From Pseudoscleropodium purum (taxonomy: Eukaryota; Streptophyta; Bryopsida; Hypnales; Brachytheciaceae), in assembly GCA_963969395.1 (NCBI GenBank), contig OZ017799.1, positions 5,520,501-5,584,500 on the forward strand: a stretch of 64,000 nt of DNA. The letters are read 5' to 3'. The position numbers were made by a program, and so were the translations under genes. Positions 45,357 to 58,207 of this stretch are shown here, in pieces. A model generated the notes under the pieces. It did not search any database. It saw nothing but the letters and a program-made list of their open reading frames with translations, and was not told where the DNA came from. How positions within the stretch are numbered: position 1 is the first letter of the stretch; each line of letters starts with the position of its first letter.

Positions 45357-48300
45357 TTAACTTTCATCCACCTTGCTCCCAGAAGCACTCTTGTTTAACT
45401 GCCTCAAAGCTCTCTCTTCAATGTCAGAACCCTCAGTTTCAGACTCTAATTCTTTAAGTTGTTCCAACCGTCGTATAACATCTAAGCGCTCCCGGCCATA
45501 CGCACTAGGAATCTGTACCATGGATATCAACGAAAATGCAATCAGATGGCAAGAATCGAATGCCGGAAAATACGCTAACCAAATGCACTGACTATCCTTC
45601 CCACTTTACTTCAAAAATACCACTTGCGCTGCAAGGTCAACATGCACAGTTTGCTCTCATAACGATTATTAAAACTAAATTAACCTGAGAGTATCTAAAA
45701 GCTATGAAAGATGCAGGAATTGAATATAGTGTATCATCCGATAAAACGGAAACAAAAACTTTAAGGTCTGCCTCACTCCAAACAGCATGATGTATGAGAC
45801 GTGCACTCCACTAAATCAGACCACAGGTCTGCGTATAGCAGAGAAATTACAAGGGGAAGGGTCACAAACCAGGGCAGGGACGTATTTTTGAATAGCAGCA
45901 AGAATAGCAGCGTGCCCAACAGCCGTGACCTGTGACAGGAGATGAGAAATCATTCAGGAACTGAGGATATTATAATCATAACCTATCATATTGTAGATTA
46001 GAGTTCAATCATGTAAGAGAATATTTTAATAGGTACAGGAAAAAAAAAAAAGCAACCGCGAAGTAGGGCGACATATATGGCGTCTTACAGGCAATAACAT
46101 CAAAACCCCAATGGGGACTACTGAGGCTAGGTCAGTGAATGTTCTTTTCAGTATCTTTTGCTCCCGATCCGTTAGTACTTGACCAGCAACACTTCGTTTC
46201 AAGAGCAATACTGCAACACCCACATCACTTCCCAGAAGAACAGTGCCCCTCCATGCATCCTACCCCAAGTCAGCAAACGCAAATGTTTAGTAGACAGAAT
46301 GTAGCGGCTGAATACAGTTTTTTACCCCAACCATGTAAGAGGAAAGATAAACATATGGATTTAGGCCTTCAGTAAAAAATCCGACGTTGAACACTCATCC
46401 ACACATCATTTAAAAAATAAAGGTAAATCCTGTTTGAAGCCATCGAATAAATTCGTACACTGAATAAGCAAGGTCATGTGGAGCACATATATCTTTTAAG
46501 AGTTCAGAAAACTTCAATCCACTGTGGTAACTCCCATCAAGGAATGCAAGACACTCAGAAGCATTGCCTCCGCCACAGTTGCCGTCCACTAAGCTTGAAT
46601 CCACAACAGAATCCCATCCAGTACATAAAAATGTAGCATATGGGGAACTTACAGAACTAGCATCTTTAAGCTTCTCAATAGACTTGCCGAAAACACCTCC
46701 AGGAACTTCTGGATCATCAAAATCATCCTCACTGAACCTAGTCGTTAGGCTGGTACTTGACATACGCGTCGAATCTCCGCTTGATGATGGCTGGCAGGAC
46801 AATCAAGTCAGATAAAGAGCAAGGATAGATAGGACGACCAAGCATTCATGACAGTTTGTTTTGAACCGTTATAAATTTAAAAGCATTGCATGTTCTATGT
46901 CATCGGACAGAATGAGAAAACTCACTCTTTCTGATTCTGCTTGCACAGCAGCTTGTTGTATCCGATACTCTAACGTAGCCAATTCACCTCTTAACTGCTC
47001 AATGGTTTCCGCTTCTTTCAGAACTGTAGATACTCCGTTTAGTGCAAGATCTGCTGTTTCATAATCAGCTGTGCCACTCTGTGTACAAGGCAAAACGTCT
47101 TGTTCAAGCCTCCAAGGGTTCTATCCGGGATGGATATAATTGAATTCAAAATACGATTGCATATCTTAAAGGAGATACAATATTTGGATAGGAATCATTT
47201 TCAGTCAGAAAATAAGCAATGTTTTCATCAAAGTGGAAGAAATGTTTTGGTGATGAAAGATTGCATTTCATACCCATACTTGATATTCAGAACATTCTTG
47301 AACCATGCTTCAGTAATCCGTTCTTCAACGGCACTTAAATGGAATCATTTTGTCTACAGTACCATTAAAAACTATTGAATTCAAGATTTCCTACTCTCCT
47401 CTCTTGCCACACCCCAATGACTTAACAATAGGAAGGGACCTAGCACGGTGGGGTAAAGAATGTTACATAATGTATTGAATAATTTGGCTACATGCCAAGC
47501 GGAAAAACCAATTCATGATAGGAATCCGATATCAGGTTGTGTGAACTCTAATACTTTGAAGTGGGAAAATATAAAACAAATCCATCGACCAACTATTCTC
47601 ATAAGACACAAATCAGTAGCAGATGGTGCAAAGTAGGCTTACTTTATCTTTAAATGTATAACCGTCAACATCGTCCCTTTCCTTCTTAAGATTTGAGAAC
47701 GGGAACATGAAATTCACCAACTCTCGACCTAGATTCGTTGCTCCTTGGAGAAAAGGATTTTCCCTGAGTACAGATTTGAAGCAAAGAATCAACCACCAAG
47801 TTAGCTTTCAATGTGAAATATTTGATCTGATACGGATTTTGTCAATATATTTCAAAGAAAGTTACACTGCAGGGGGGTTTAGACGTGGCAGTTCCTTAAA
47901 TCATCAGTTGCGTACTCTGATCAAATGACCAAACTGATCACTCTGGGCGTTTAGACGTTAATCCTATAAATGAACCTCAACGCCAGTCCTTTACTTCCAG
48001 GTTCCTAGTACAAGATGTGGACAACTAAACACTTATTTATTTAACTGCACAAAGGCATAAAACAATGTGGCTTGTACAGTTAGTCAACATGTAGCACAGA
48101 AAAAGTAACAGATGTTCCTTGTTAACAGTCATGATTTTAGAATTGTAAAACTTGGTGAGTCTCAACGTAGGGGCCAGCGGGGTCTAACCTTTTTTTTGGC
48201 TGCAAACTTGTACTTCGGTAGCCGAGCTCTTCATCCGCGCTTCTCTCTGTGTTCCTTTCCAAGAATTTGCCATCCTGCACCAGGAAGAAAAATTGCATGG

Positions 48301-51300
48301 AATTTCATTGGGATTCAGACAACGCTGGAGAATGAGATTGAGAAAAACACTTATACATGAGCTAACTGAATGGAAGCTTGGTGTGCGGCTTGTTAATTAT
48401 TCAGGCATGACCCCTTAGAGGAGCAGAGATGACTTCTATTCTCGCTTCTCCTCTGTTTTCTCACGTCAAGAATATTCTTACTCATATTTCTAGGAATTTT
48501 TTATACATAGAACCCGAGAATAGCAGATACGTTCCATAAATCGACAGGGACCTACCTTCACTATCAGGCTCATTCTTAAAAGACCAGCTTCTTCTTTTAA
48601 AGAGGCCTCCAGTAACTCAACTTCTCTCTTCAATGCCCATATCCTCCTTAAATCAACCCGAATAGCTGACAGGGTTTCTCTTCCAGAACTCCCATTAGAT
48701 TCAGACTCTTTAAGCAACATTTCCAGTTTGTGAATAGCGAGCTCGACACTCTGTAGCTCCTGCAGCAAAGGTTCTCATGATGATGACGAGAATATAGCAG
48801 TAGAATAGAAAACGGGCCTTCAAATACAAGTAGTCATTTCACCCTATAAAAGATACTTAACCTCCTATATTCCACTTTGCATAATAGTATTGTAGCATGC
48901 CGTTAAGTTAACTAACTGCATGCTATTGACCCTAGAAACGTTTTAGTGTCCTCGGAAATAATCAAATTAAACATTGATCTTTACAGAGAAGCACAACTCA
49001 GATGAAGGATTTCCAGAATCGTGAACAATAACTTAAAACGTTAATGTACAACCAATAAGAGAAAAGAAAGTACTTTATCAAACAGCTTCAGTTGCCGCTC
49101 CATTTCCTGCAGCCCCAGCTGATCTGCTGGAAGTTTACTCGTGTTTAGCGGTGTAACACTAGGAACATTCCAGCTCCGCAATAAGCCATCCTCGACGCGC
49201 TTAGCAATTGCATTCCTTTCCTGTCTCTGACTATCAGTCTTGAAAACATCCCCTTTTTGAGCACCACTCCCATTCCTGTCACAAGGTCGTACTCATAGAA
49301 ATAAGGCTCATTGCAACTCGATCTCCCCAGTCTAAAGCAACTGTCCGTGTTATAATGAAAGAAAGACCAACAGCACAAAAATCATTCCATTGTAAAATTC
49401 GAGGGAAAACAAAATGACCTGGAACAGAAGACACGAAACTCACCTACTCGGAGTTCCATCGTTGATTTCGAGATTGTACGCTGTAAAGCACTCCGCCAAG
49501 CGCTGCTGACTGTTGCACAGCCCCAGTGAAATTAAGAATAAGATTCATGAAATTAGGTGCTTGTGAAATAAAAAATTTCATCCCAACATTTACACTGCGG
49601 TTACAGGACCCTGCTCATGGCTGAGGAGGATATAACTAAAATCATCTTCACAGAGCGAACGTACTGACACCAATTTTTCAAAGAAAAGTATGTGCCGCGA
49701 TGAAAGCTACATGAATTGCATGAAAGAGGCAAACAATGAATGCTAGTTGTGGCACAGTCGACTGCCTTGTGAATCAACAGGGGACCAATATTTGTGAAAA
49801 TGTTACCCTTTTTCTATGAACGCAGTTGCACGAAAACCTTGTGATTTCCGGACCCAGGTACTGTAACGACGAAAGCTTCCCACCCATAACGAGCATGTTT
49901 GAACTGCTACTCCAAGAGCCATCTGTTTTTCAGCTTTGCTAACTCCTGATTTCACCTTTTTGTGCTCATCACGAGATTTAGCTGGTGGGTTTCCTGGATA
50001 AAAAGAAAGCCATTCCATCTCTTCACACACCACCTGCAATAAAAGATGATCAACTATATCAAAATTATCAGAAAAAGTGAATCGAAGAAAAAACAATCAG
50101 CAAAGGAATCCAAGAACTGACACCAAGTAGACAGGAAGGAAACAATATAAGACAGGACTTGGAATGAAACTCACCTCTTGTTCAAAATTGAGAAGACAGG
50201 CACATCATTTTAATACTTAACAGCGCCAATTAATACACATATAAGGGTCTGAGTTTAAAATTTCTAAACAGAAATAATTCACATTTCCATAGGTCATCTT
50301 CTCACCTCTACAAAAAGCTGATAAGAGGATACCCTTGAAAGTTGCGGGTAAAACAACACACTACCGCCATCTAAATACCTGTAGGAACCAAACACATAAA
50401 GAATACATCAGGTTATACATTCATCGCCTCTTAATTCTAAACTGTCATTGACTTATTTCAAGGACAAAACTAAATGGTAAGTATTTCGTGACTAAAGATG
50501 AGAGGGAAATACCTTAATAGGCTTGCAAGTGACTCCTCGGAATCCCCTACCCCTCGGCTCGCTATATAGGCCCGGGTGCTTCTTCCCAAAGCAACAAAGA
50601 ATCCAAACAGCCCCAAGTCCTTCTGTAGATCCTGCATGCCCTTTCTGGGATAAGAAAAGATAGAATATAACCGCCCCAGAGATATCTGAACCAGACGTGC
50701 TACATAACTAATCCATTTTCATGAATGCAAATTACTAACGTGCCAAAGAGCCTGTGTCACTACGCCATATAAGGTTAAAAGATAGAACCACACGATAGAA
50801 AAAATTCAACTTAGACTTTAATTTATCGTTGCAATCTGTCTGAAAAGATACATTAAGCACAGATTGAAGCAGATGAAGAAAAGAGAATGACGGTTGCAGA
50901 AAATTTACCTCAATACCGTCAGTCTCTTGAAGCTTTGAATATACACCTTCCCTAACTAAAGCTGCACACAGCAGCTGCTGTATAAGGTTGATCCAGAAGG
51001 TTCCTTCACTTCCATCATCCTGCCAAATTCTCACGTCTGCTGCTCTAGGTCCAAAATTGTCAAGAAACTGACGCTTGAATCCTACGCTACACGAAAACAT
51101 GTACACTTCTTCTATTGGCATACACTCAGGCAGCTTCAGCATTTGCCTGTTAATCTCCTCCGGAAGCAACGATGTAAATGGAGGACAGGACACTGCTGTC
51201 GCACCTAGCTTCGTAATGGCTGCACTGCTGCTGAGAGAAAGCGTGAGAAGTGCCACATCACTTGCATTGCTTGGGCTTGCAGCAATCCCTTCCCATCCTC

Positions 51301-53102
51301 TGCTTGCGAATGAAAGAGTGCTTTTGTGAGTAGAACAGGAGATGTCGATGAGTTGTAACAAAAAGAGTTAACATACTACGTGAAAGAACCATACATGAAA
51401 GAACTGTGGACAGCCTGAAGGGGCACTACAAATAGGCCTCATAGCCACATGCTACTTCATATTAGATCACAAAAGAGCAGACGAAGGCATGATTCCTTCT
51501 TGGCTCAGCAAGTACGTCATAGAAAACTTAGCAAAAGGTTAAGAACACATAACGAGAGAATGCCAGATATCATAAGGAAAAGAGATCATGGATCTGCAAC
51601 ATGGTTTTTTCCAGCATGTGTTTTCAAGCACTGGGAGAAATGCATACGTAGATGTTACAGCAGTAAAACGCCTGTCTTTCTCCAGGACACTAACAAAGCT
51701 GGCCACTGCCTGAGGGTGCTGCTGCAGCCACAACCAATCCTCAGCCGAGGGGTCCCTTGTAGACAACTCGAGCCGAATTGAGTCTTTAAGTGGCGCAGAT
51801 TGCCGCATTAGGCTGCACAATATATAGCATCTCGAATTAAGGAATAAGCAGAATGAAGATGAAACAGCAGGGCAAGAGAATACGAAGCAATACATAGCCG
51901 AGTAAAATTGCAGTCCTGCTCGAGGGTCGAATGACATTTAATTTGTCAAACACGCTAGGCTCGGACCCGTTAGTCATCATCAATGCCTAATCAGTTTATC
52001 TATATTAAATATCGATAGCATGTCTTCCATGCAGGAACGCCTTCGTGGACAGCGCTAGTCGGAAATATTAGATTAACGATTCTGGCATTCTGGGGCAGCA
52101 TGACATGTAGACATACTACAAGGTAGCCATGAAGGACTTACCTACGCTGTACCAGCACATTAGCATCCCTGTCTCGTCCTTCACCACGCGCTGCAATCTC
52201 CTGAACCGCTTGAAGCAGCGAATGTACAGCAGCCTGCGGATCAAGAAACAAGCGAATGTGGCTAATGAGATTGACAACATCCAAAATTTCAAAGCTCTCT
52301 TGTATAAGCGATCCTCTTAGAACATACATACCTGCGGACTTCAAAACTCAATCATCAATAGAAATCCGGAAAACCAAAAACTACATACAAAAGTATTATC
52401 ATTTGACAAATGGCAGCCTATCAGAAGAGCAATCGGCTCTGGCACATTTCCTACGCAACTGGTGCAGCAAGAATATGAACCTTGACTCAACTGAGCTAGT
52501 TGAGCTTTAGCGTCAACTGCACCTACAAGACCTAGATGAAGAAAATTAGCACTCCATTAAATTGATCAATTAACCGTGTCATGTAATTCTCTTGACTTCA
52601 AACACTTCTGTAAATGAGTGATTGCCTGGTACGCGAGCGCCCTCATCCAGGCATTCTTGTCAATGCCGAGCCACTTCTGAGCAAACCAAGGACCGCGCGT
52701 AAGAGACTCTTGCTCCTCCATTGCGGATTGAAACACAGCAGCAGCCTCATGAAGCGCATGGACAAGGTTTTGCCCCTGCTCCCCGCCACCGCTCGGCTTC
52801 GCTTCATCCGATCTTAATCCCTTCGCCTCTGTCCAGCTATTCTCGTTCCTAACTACATTCCCGTTTTCCGAGTTCCTATCGTCGAACGCTTTCGTGCACA
52901 AAACTGCAGCTCGCGCTGGAAACACCCTAAGTTTCTCAATCCTCGTTACTCCAATAAACTCCGAGCTCGCTTTCCAATTCTTATTAAACCCTGGCCGACT
53001 CCAAAAAGCAACCTGACAATCCATGCCATGATGCCCCTTGCAACAACTCTGCAGTAGCAGCCGTCCCGTGACGCTGCTACACACAGCCGCCGAATGCATC
53101 AT
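45357..53102 (-). CDS. LETM1-like organelle protein, 17 exons, complete
   Basis: Exons (minus): 53102-52575, 52233-52142, 51812-51648, 51299-50909, 50631-50513, 50378-50306, 50033-49807, 49509-49444, 49275-49074, 48759-48556, 48274-48189, 47763-47643, 47078-46926, 46790-46653, 46259-46089, 45929-45870, 45512-45357. Every border is GT/AG with matching phase, giving 983 residues. The C-terminus (about 876-932: LTDREQKILKRTFTDLASVV, PIGVLMLLPVTAVGHAAILA) matches the LETM1-type membrane segment of the plant LETM1-like family (Arabidopsis At3g11560 group). Conserved family blocks are LTRGPWFAQKWLGID near 144, FGPRAADVR near 315, and DLGLFGFFVALGRST near 397. Coiled-coil stretches lie near 622-689 and 759-809. 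The first 60 residues are basic, Ser/Cys-rich and lack acidic residues, consistent with a plastid or mitochondrial transit peptide. Canonical LETM1 is an inner-membrane cation/proton exchanger or ribosome-binding factor; that role is only inferred here. ATG 53102 is followed by a second ATG at 53099; either may start translation. Confidence 0.93.
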
Positions 53103-53500
53103 CGCCGCGACCGTAACAGAATCCTCCTTCCTGCTCGCTGATCACACATGGAGATGTCCAATTCTCCAACGCCCCTACTCTGCCGGAAATTGTCCAAAAG
53201 CAAACACGAATGGCGAACCTGGCTCCGAAAGTAGGCGTCAATACTCTCCCCCACCGTGGTCAAGTTCCTATAGAAGAATCTCAGGAGAAGTTCGTGTAAT
53301 AAGATTTCGGAATTCGCACTTGTAGTGGAATTAATTGCGAGAGCTGGCTATGGCGAAATGTTGAAGGTCGTTCTGCAATGAAGCGATGAGCGAGCTTGGC
53401 AGCACCACGAGCGCGACTGGAGGAGTGACCGCTTTTGCTTCTTCATCTTCATCACCGAATGTCCAAATCCATTGCCACTAGCTTAGTTTATAATTATATC
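53103..53500 (-). promoter_or_regulatory. Promoter/5' UTR of the LETM1-like gene
   Basis: A GC-rich island directly upstream of the start codon that changes abruptly to AT-rich DNA beyond about 53480. No TATA box or other clear element is seen. Confidence 0.4.
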
Positions 53501-56500
53501 TGGATCCCTATCCTACTTGCATAATCCATAGTGCAATGAATTTATTTCTTTTTAAAATTAACCCCATTTTTAGAGGAGGATTGTGCTGTTAGTGCTTGTG
53601 ACACTAAAGTGACACTACTTTGATCTAGTGCAATAGCGTAGGTTGAAATATCATTGTATTGTACCAATTGGAGTCTTTATTTGAGGTGAAATTTCGCTTA
53701 GACTAATGGATTTTGACCTTTTTGGCTTCATCCTTCTAAAAATTGGCCAATGCAATAAGGCCAACCAAGATAACATTGGTCTGAAATAAATATATTGGTA
53801 TGAATATCCGTAAAATAAAAATTCTTAGTGACATTAATTTGTTGATGACATTGGTTTTAATTGCTTACAATTAAAACAATTCATAGTAGCCATTTGTATA
53901 TGGGGTTAAATATTGATAGATTTTGATAAATGTTTCAACCAATACAAATTTTTAAAAAGGGAATGCAATTGTTTAACCAAATTTCAACAAAAATATGTTA
54001 TAAGTTATCAAAACTTGAATTGTAGATATTGCACCAAATTCACAATTTAATTTTAGAATTAGGTAACTCAACCAAATTTTTAGAGTTACCATAGAAATAA
54101 GAAAAATTGCCAAATAAAATAAAATAAAACAAGTTTGGATTTAGTCTTTCATCTGAACTTGATTCATTTGCTTGAAAAAAAATACTCCTAGAGTAGTAAA
54201 CAATACTTGCATCTTAACTCAATTGGTTTCATAACACTATTCAATAAGGATTTTGGCTATGCTTTTAATAAATAATGGATAAAATATTATATAATTGTTA
54301 GAGTTTGAAGATTAAAAAATAAATAAATTGAAAAAAAAAACATTTTGTATATGCAACAAATTGAAGAATACCACTAGTAAATATTGTTAAGATTGTAACA
54401 TTCTTAAATAAATTCAATGTAGTTATTTTACAAAAATAAAAGTGTTTGCATTGTCTTGCATTTAGGATTATAATCTTATTATACCTTCCTAAATATTATA
54501 GTAAAAAAACTTTACTAATTGCAAGATCATAATGCTGAAATTTCATAAACTTAAAAAGTATTTTCAACTCTTCCCAAATAATTAAATTTCATTTTTCAAA
54601 CTTTTAATCCAAAATGTGTATGTTATACAACTTGTATCCCTCCAAAATATGCTGAAGAAATAATTTGGCAAAATACTTAAGAATATTTAATAAAAACATT
54701 TCATATTCATACTTGAAAAAAATAGTGAGTAGAAAGAAATAAAGTATGATTTTAAAAATACTGTCTAAATTTTTAAGAATATAAATTGAATCATATAATT
54801 GAAAAATTTCCATTCCAATGACTATAGGAAAATTCAAGGTGTACCAATATGTGTTGGAGGAGGTCTTCTCTTTATTTGAGTTGGTCATGTGTATATATTG
54901 AAGGTGGATCTTTAGTAATTTTTTTTGTACATAAGCTAGGTCATGGTGCTCTAATGTACTTTCCAAACATCTATGGTTGTATGTTATTTTTGTAGGATTT
55001 TAATTTTGTTTATTACTTTACAATAAACTCATAATTGTAAAAATTTACACTTTTCTCAAATAAGAAATATGGTTGGTTGTTCTTGTTGAACTTTTGCAAG
55101 TATTTGTATTTTTGTTTTGTTCTTTTTTCACCATATTGTTGTTGTACTGTAGAGTATGGCAATGAAGTCATTTTCATATTTAGAATTCCATAGTGAGCAC
55201 CATATTGGTTTTTCTTAAATCCAAAATACTCATTTTCATATGGCAATGATCTCTTTTAATCCTTGAACGGCCCTTGGACTCTCGGGCTACAGCAACGTAG
55301 GTACCTAATACGACAAGGTCGAAATTTCCTACAGTGAGAAGTTGCCAAAAATGCAGACTTCCAACCACTCCAATTGACTTTTCGTTACTTGTACAGCACT
55401 CACAAAATTTGTTGAGATCTCGGACTATTGGAATTTGCTGGAGGTTTTGGAAATGCATCGCTAGCAAGGGCACAATGCCTTAGGTGATGACTTCTAAATT
55501 TACCAAAAATTTCGCCGTATAGTGAAGGAAGATTGGAACAATGGATTTAATTGCAGTGATGTGAGGAATGTTTACAAAAATTCCCAATTGAAATTGTAAA
55601 GCACCTCGTTGATTATGACATCAGAGTCATCGGATACAAGGGGCATCGGGTCGCTTGGAAATGCAATGGGCGCTTCAAAAATACGTGCCATCATGGTGTC
55701 TGCTAGGACTCCTTCACATTGTACAAATCCCAAAATCTGGGAGATGTTGGCAACTTGCGAGTGGGGCACAATGTGGGAAGGTCAAAACTTTTCCTAAAAA
55801 AACTTGCTCGCATAATTTCCCTACAATACGACATATCCAACTGCTTCCACCCCACTCAACTAGCACTGTAGCTGTTCGTTTCTAGTGTTTAGACCTTGCA
55901 TGGCAATAATCGATTCACAACAGCACTCACGCCCAAAACATTCCTCATTTACAAAAAGTCACATACATGTTGTAACCAAACTCATACAAGTTTAAACTCA
56001 AAAATGTTCAATGTGTGATGTACACGTTGTAACCAAACTCATATAAGTTCAAACTCAAATATATTTAGTATGTGATGTTTAAAAGGGTTGCCACAATTGG
56101 CTACATTCCCTGCAGTAGCTGAGGTTTCCAAAACCTTTTCCTACATTTGATGCACTTCAAAGAAACCAGAAACTTGTCATATGCTACTAATCAAAATTGC
56201 AAAGCTGAGGCTCTCATTGAAATTCACCCCTGCATAAAATTCACTCAAAACTGCCTTGCTCAACCACATATCAAAACAATTAGTGGAACTTGTCCTACAT
56301 CACACTTGCACTTGCACAGCCAAGTCTCCATACACTAAGTGCAGCCTTAAACTTGATGGCTCATGAACTGCTCTATCCATGAGGCATCAATGGGCTGCCA
56401 AGCAAAAACTCTAAAACGCTCCACCCTTCAATAGCAACCCTACCTCCATAATGTTGTTGGCATGCTTGTCAAGTGAAAGAAAGTGTCATGGATTGCATTT

Positions 56501-56945
56501 CTTCACTATGTGAAAATTGATACAAGCAAGCCATGTAATGATTGCCCTAGCACTATGTTGCTCCTTCCCTCGCTCAACAATTCCATCCCAAAATCAAACC
56601 CCCATCGTTCTCATGGAGCTGTAGAATCCAAAACACCATGTCCTACCACAATCCCTACTCTCCCATCTTTGCTCGCCAACGGACATAGCCACATCTACAT
56701 CCTAAATCTGCTAAAGCATTGGGTCCCGTAATCTACACGTTGCAACTCATATTGTATGCACTTTCCTGTATTCCATCGTGCCTACGACGTTGTAGACTAT
56801 ATTTCACAATGTGAAGCACCATGTTTGATGCACATTTCCATTTTGCAAAACTTTGGTGTAACATTCAAACCCTAATGCCAATGCAAACTGTTCATATACA
56901 TGAAAAATAGTGACATACGGCTAGAAAGCGCATTTAGGCCGTTCA
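53501..56945. other. Intergenic, with a GC-richer patch
   Basis: 53.5-55.2 kb is AT-rich and featureless; 54724-54826 resembles a fragment of a family B element. From 55250 to 56900 the plus strand is C-rich, and the minus strand carries two protein-like open frames (55473-55180, with VVGSLHFWQLLTVGNFDLVV; 55769-55572, with MPLVSDDSDVIINEVLYNF). I do not recognise either and they lack splice context. Confidence 0.35.
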
Positions 56946-56953
56946 AAGGTTAA

Positions 56954-57593
56954 TCCCTAAATGCCCAAGGCTTGTTTTGAGCTTTTTAGAATTATTTTGT
57001 TCTAAGTTGAACAAAATGCCAACATTTTGATAGGCTGTATTAATTTTTTTGAATTATAACTATACAAATTCAAACCAAATATGTTAGAGATCTCATAGGA
57101 AAATAAAACACAACAATGTCACTTACAAAGTGGAAGATTATAATGTTTGACCATGAGGGTGTTAATATTGCAAAAGTGATGTGGTCTTTCAATCTTCTTT
57201 TCACAAGTCAAATCTAAAAAGTTGTTGATAAAAAAAAAATGAGGTTAAAGGGCCTAACATGTACAACCCCAATCAATTTATGGCTTCTTAAAATCTACTC
57301 TATAATTTTTTTAAATGAATTTTGAATGTGATTTTTTCTCCAAGATCTAGTGTATTGAGGCTCATTTCCAAGAGCTCTTAGCACTACAAAAAGTCAAGAT
57401 TTCAATGAGTACCCTTACACAAAATCTTAAATAGAAAAAGCACTATCATTTCTTTTCAAGATCAGATTTTTAATGCTAAAACTAGACTTCAAGAAGAACT
57501 TTCTAAAAATATAAACTACTAAAAATAGCACCTTGGTTAGGTTTTATTTAACTTCAAAGTTTTGCAAACATTAGATTTTGGTGACTTGGGTAG
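56954..57593 (+). mobile_element. Family A TTAA element, copy 4
   Basis: 640 bp between TTAA at 56950-56953 and TTAA at 57594-57597. It starts TCCCTAAATGCCCAAGGC. The right end GGTGACTTGGGTAG has decayed. It is directly adjacent to copy 5. Confidence 0.85.
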
Positions 57594-57597
57594 TTAA

Positions 57598-58203
57598 CCC
57601 CTAAATGCCTAAGGCTTGTTTTGAGCCTCTAGAAATTTGTTCTAAATTGAACAAAAAGCCGACATTTTGATAAGTTGTATCAACTTTTTTTGAATTGTAA
57701 CCATACAAATTCAATCTAGACATGTTAGAGATTACATAGGAAGAAAAAACACAACAATATCACTTATGAGTTGGAAGATTATAATGTTTGACCATGAAAG
57801 TGTTAAAACTATGAAAAATTTTCAATTCACTTTTCACAAGTCAAACCTAAAAAGTTGGTGACCAAAAAAGTATGAGGTTTAAGGGCCTAATAGGAATAAC
57901 CCAAATCATTTAAATGAGTTTTGAATGTGATTTTTTCTTCAAGTTCTAATGTATTTGAGGCTCATTTACAAGAGCTCTCAACACTACGGGAAGTCAAGAT
58001 TGCAATGGATACCCCCTCACACAAAACCTTGAATAGAAAAATCACTATCATTTATTTTCAAGATCAGATTTTCGATGCTAAAACTAGACTTCAAGAAGAA
58101 CTTTCTAAAAATATAAACTACTAAAAATAGCAACTTGGTTAGGTTTTATTTAACTTCAAAGTTTTGCAAACACCAAGATTCTGGTGCCTCGGGCAGTTAC
58201 GGG
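57598..58203 (+). mobile_element. Family A TTAA element, copy 5
   Basis: It shares the TTAA at 57594-57597 with copy 4, starts CCCCTAAATGCCTAAGGC, ends TGCCTCGGGCAGTTACGGG and is followed by TTAA at 58204-58207. It lacks an internal block of about 50-60 bp that the other copies have around the phrase CAATTTATGGCTTCT. Confidence 0.85.
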
Positions 58204-58207
58204 TTAA

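Noticed and set aside
49623..49711. Extra exon in the LETM1-like gene
   Set aside because: It has splice-like borders and is open in the incoming phase, but it leaves in phase 0 while the next exon needs phase 2. Exons 7 and 8 join perfectly without it.
54604..55246. Minus-strand open frames rich in Ile, Tyr, Lys and Phe
   Set aside because: They have typical AT-rich shadow composition and no family resemblance.
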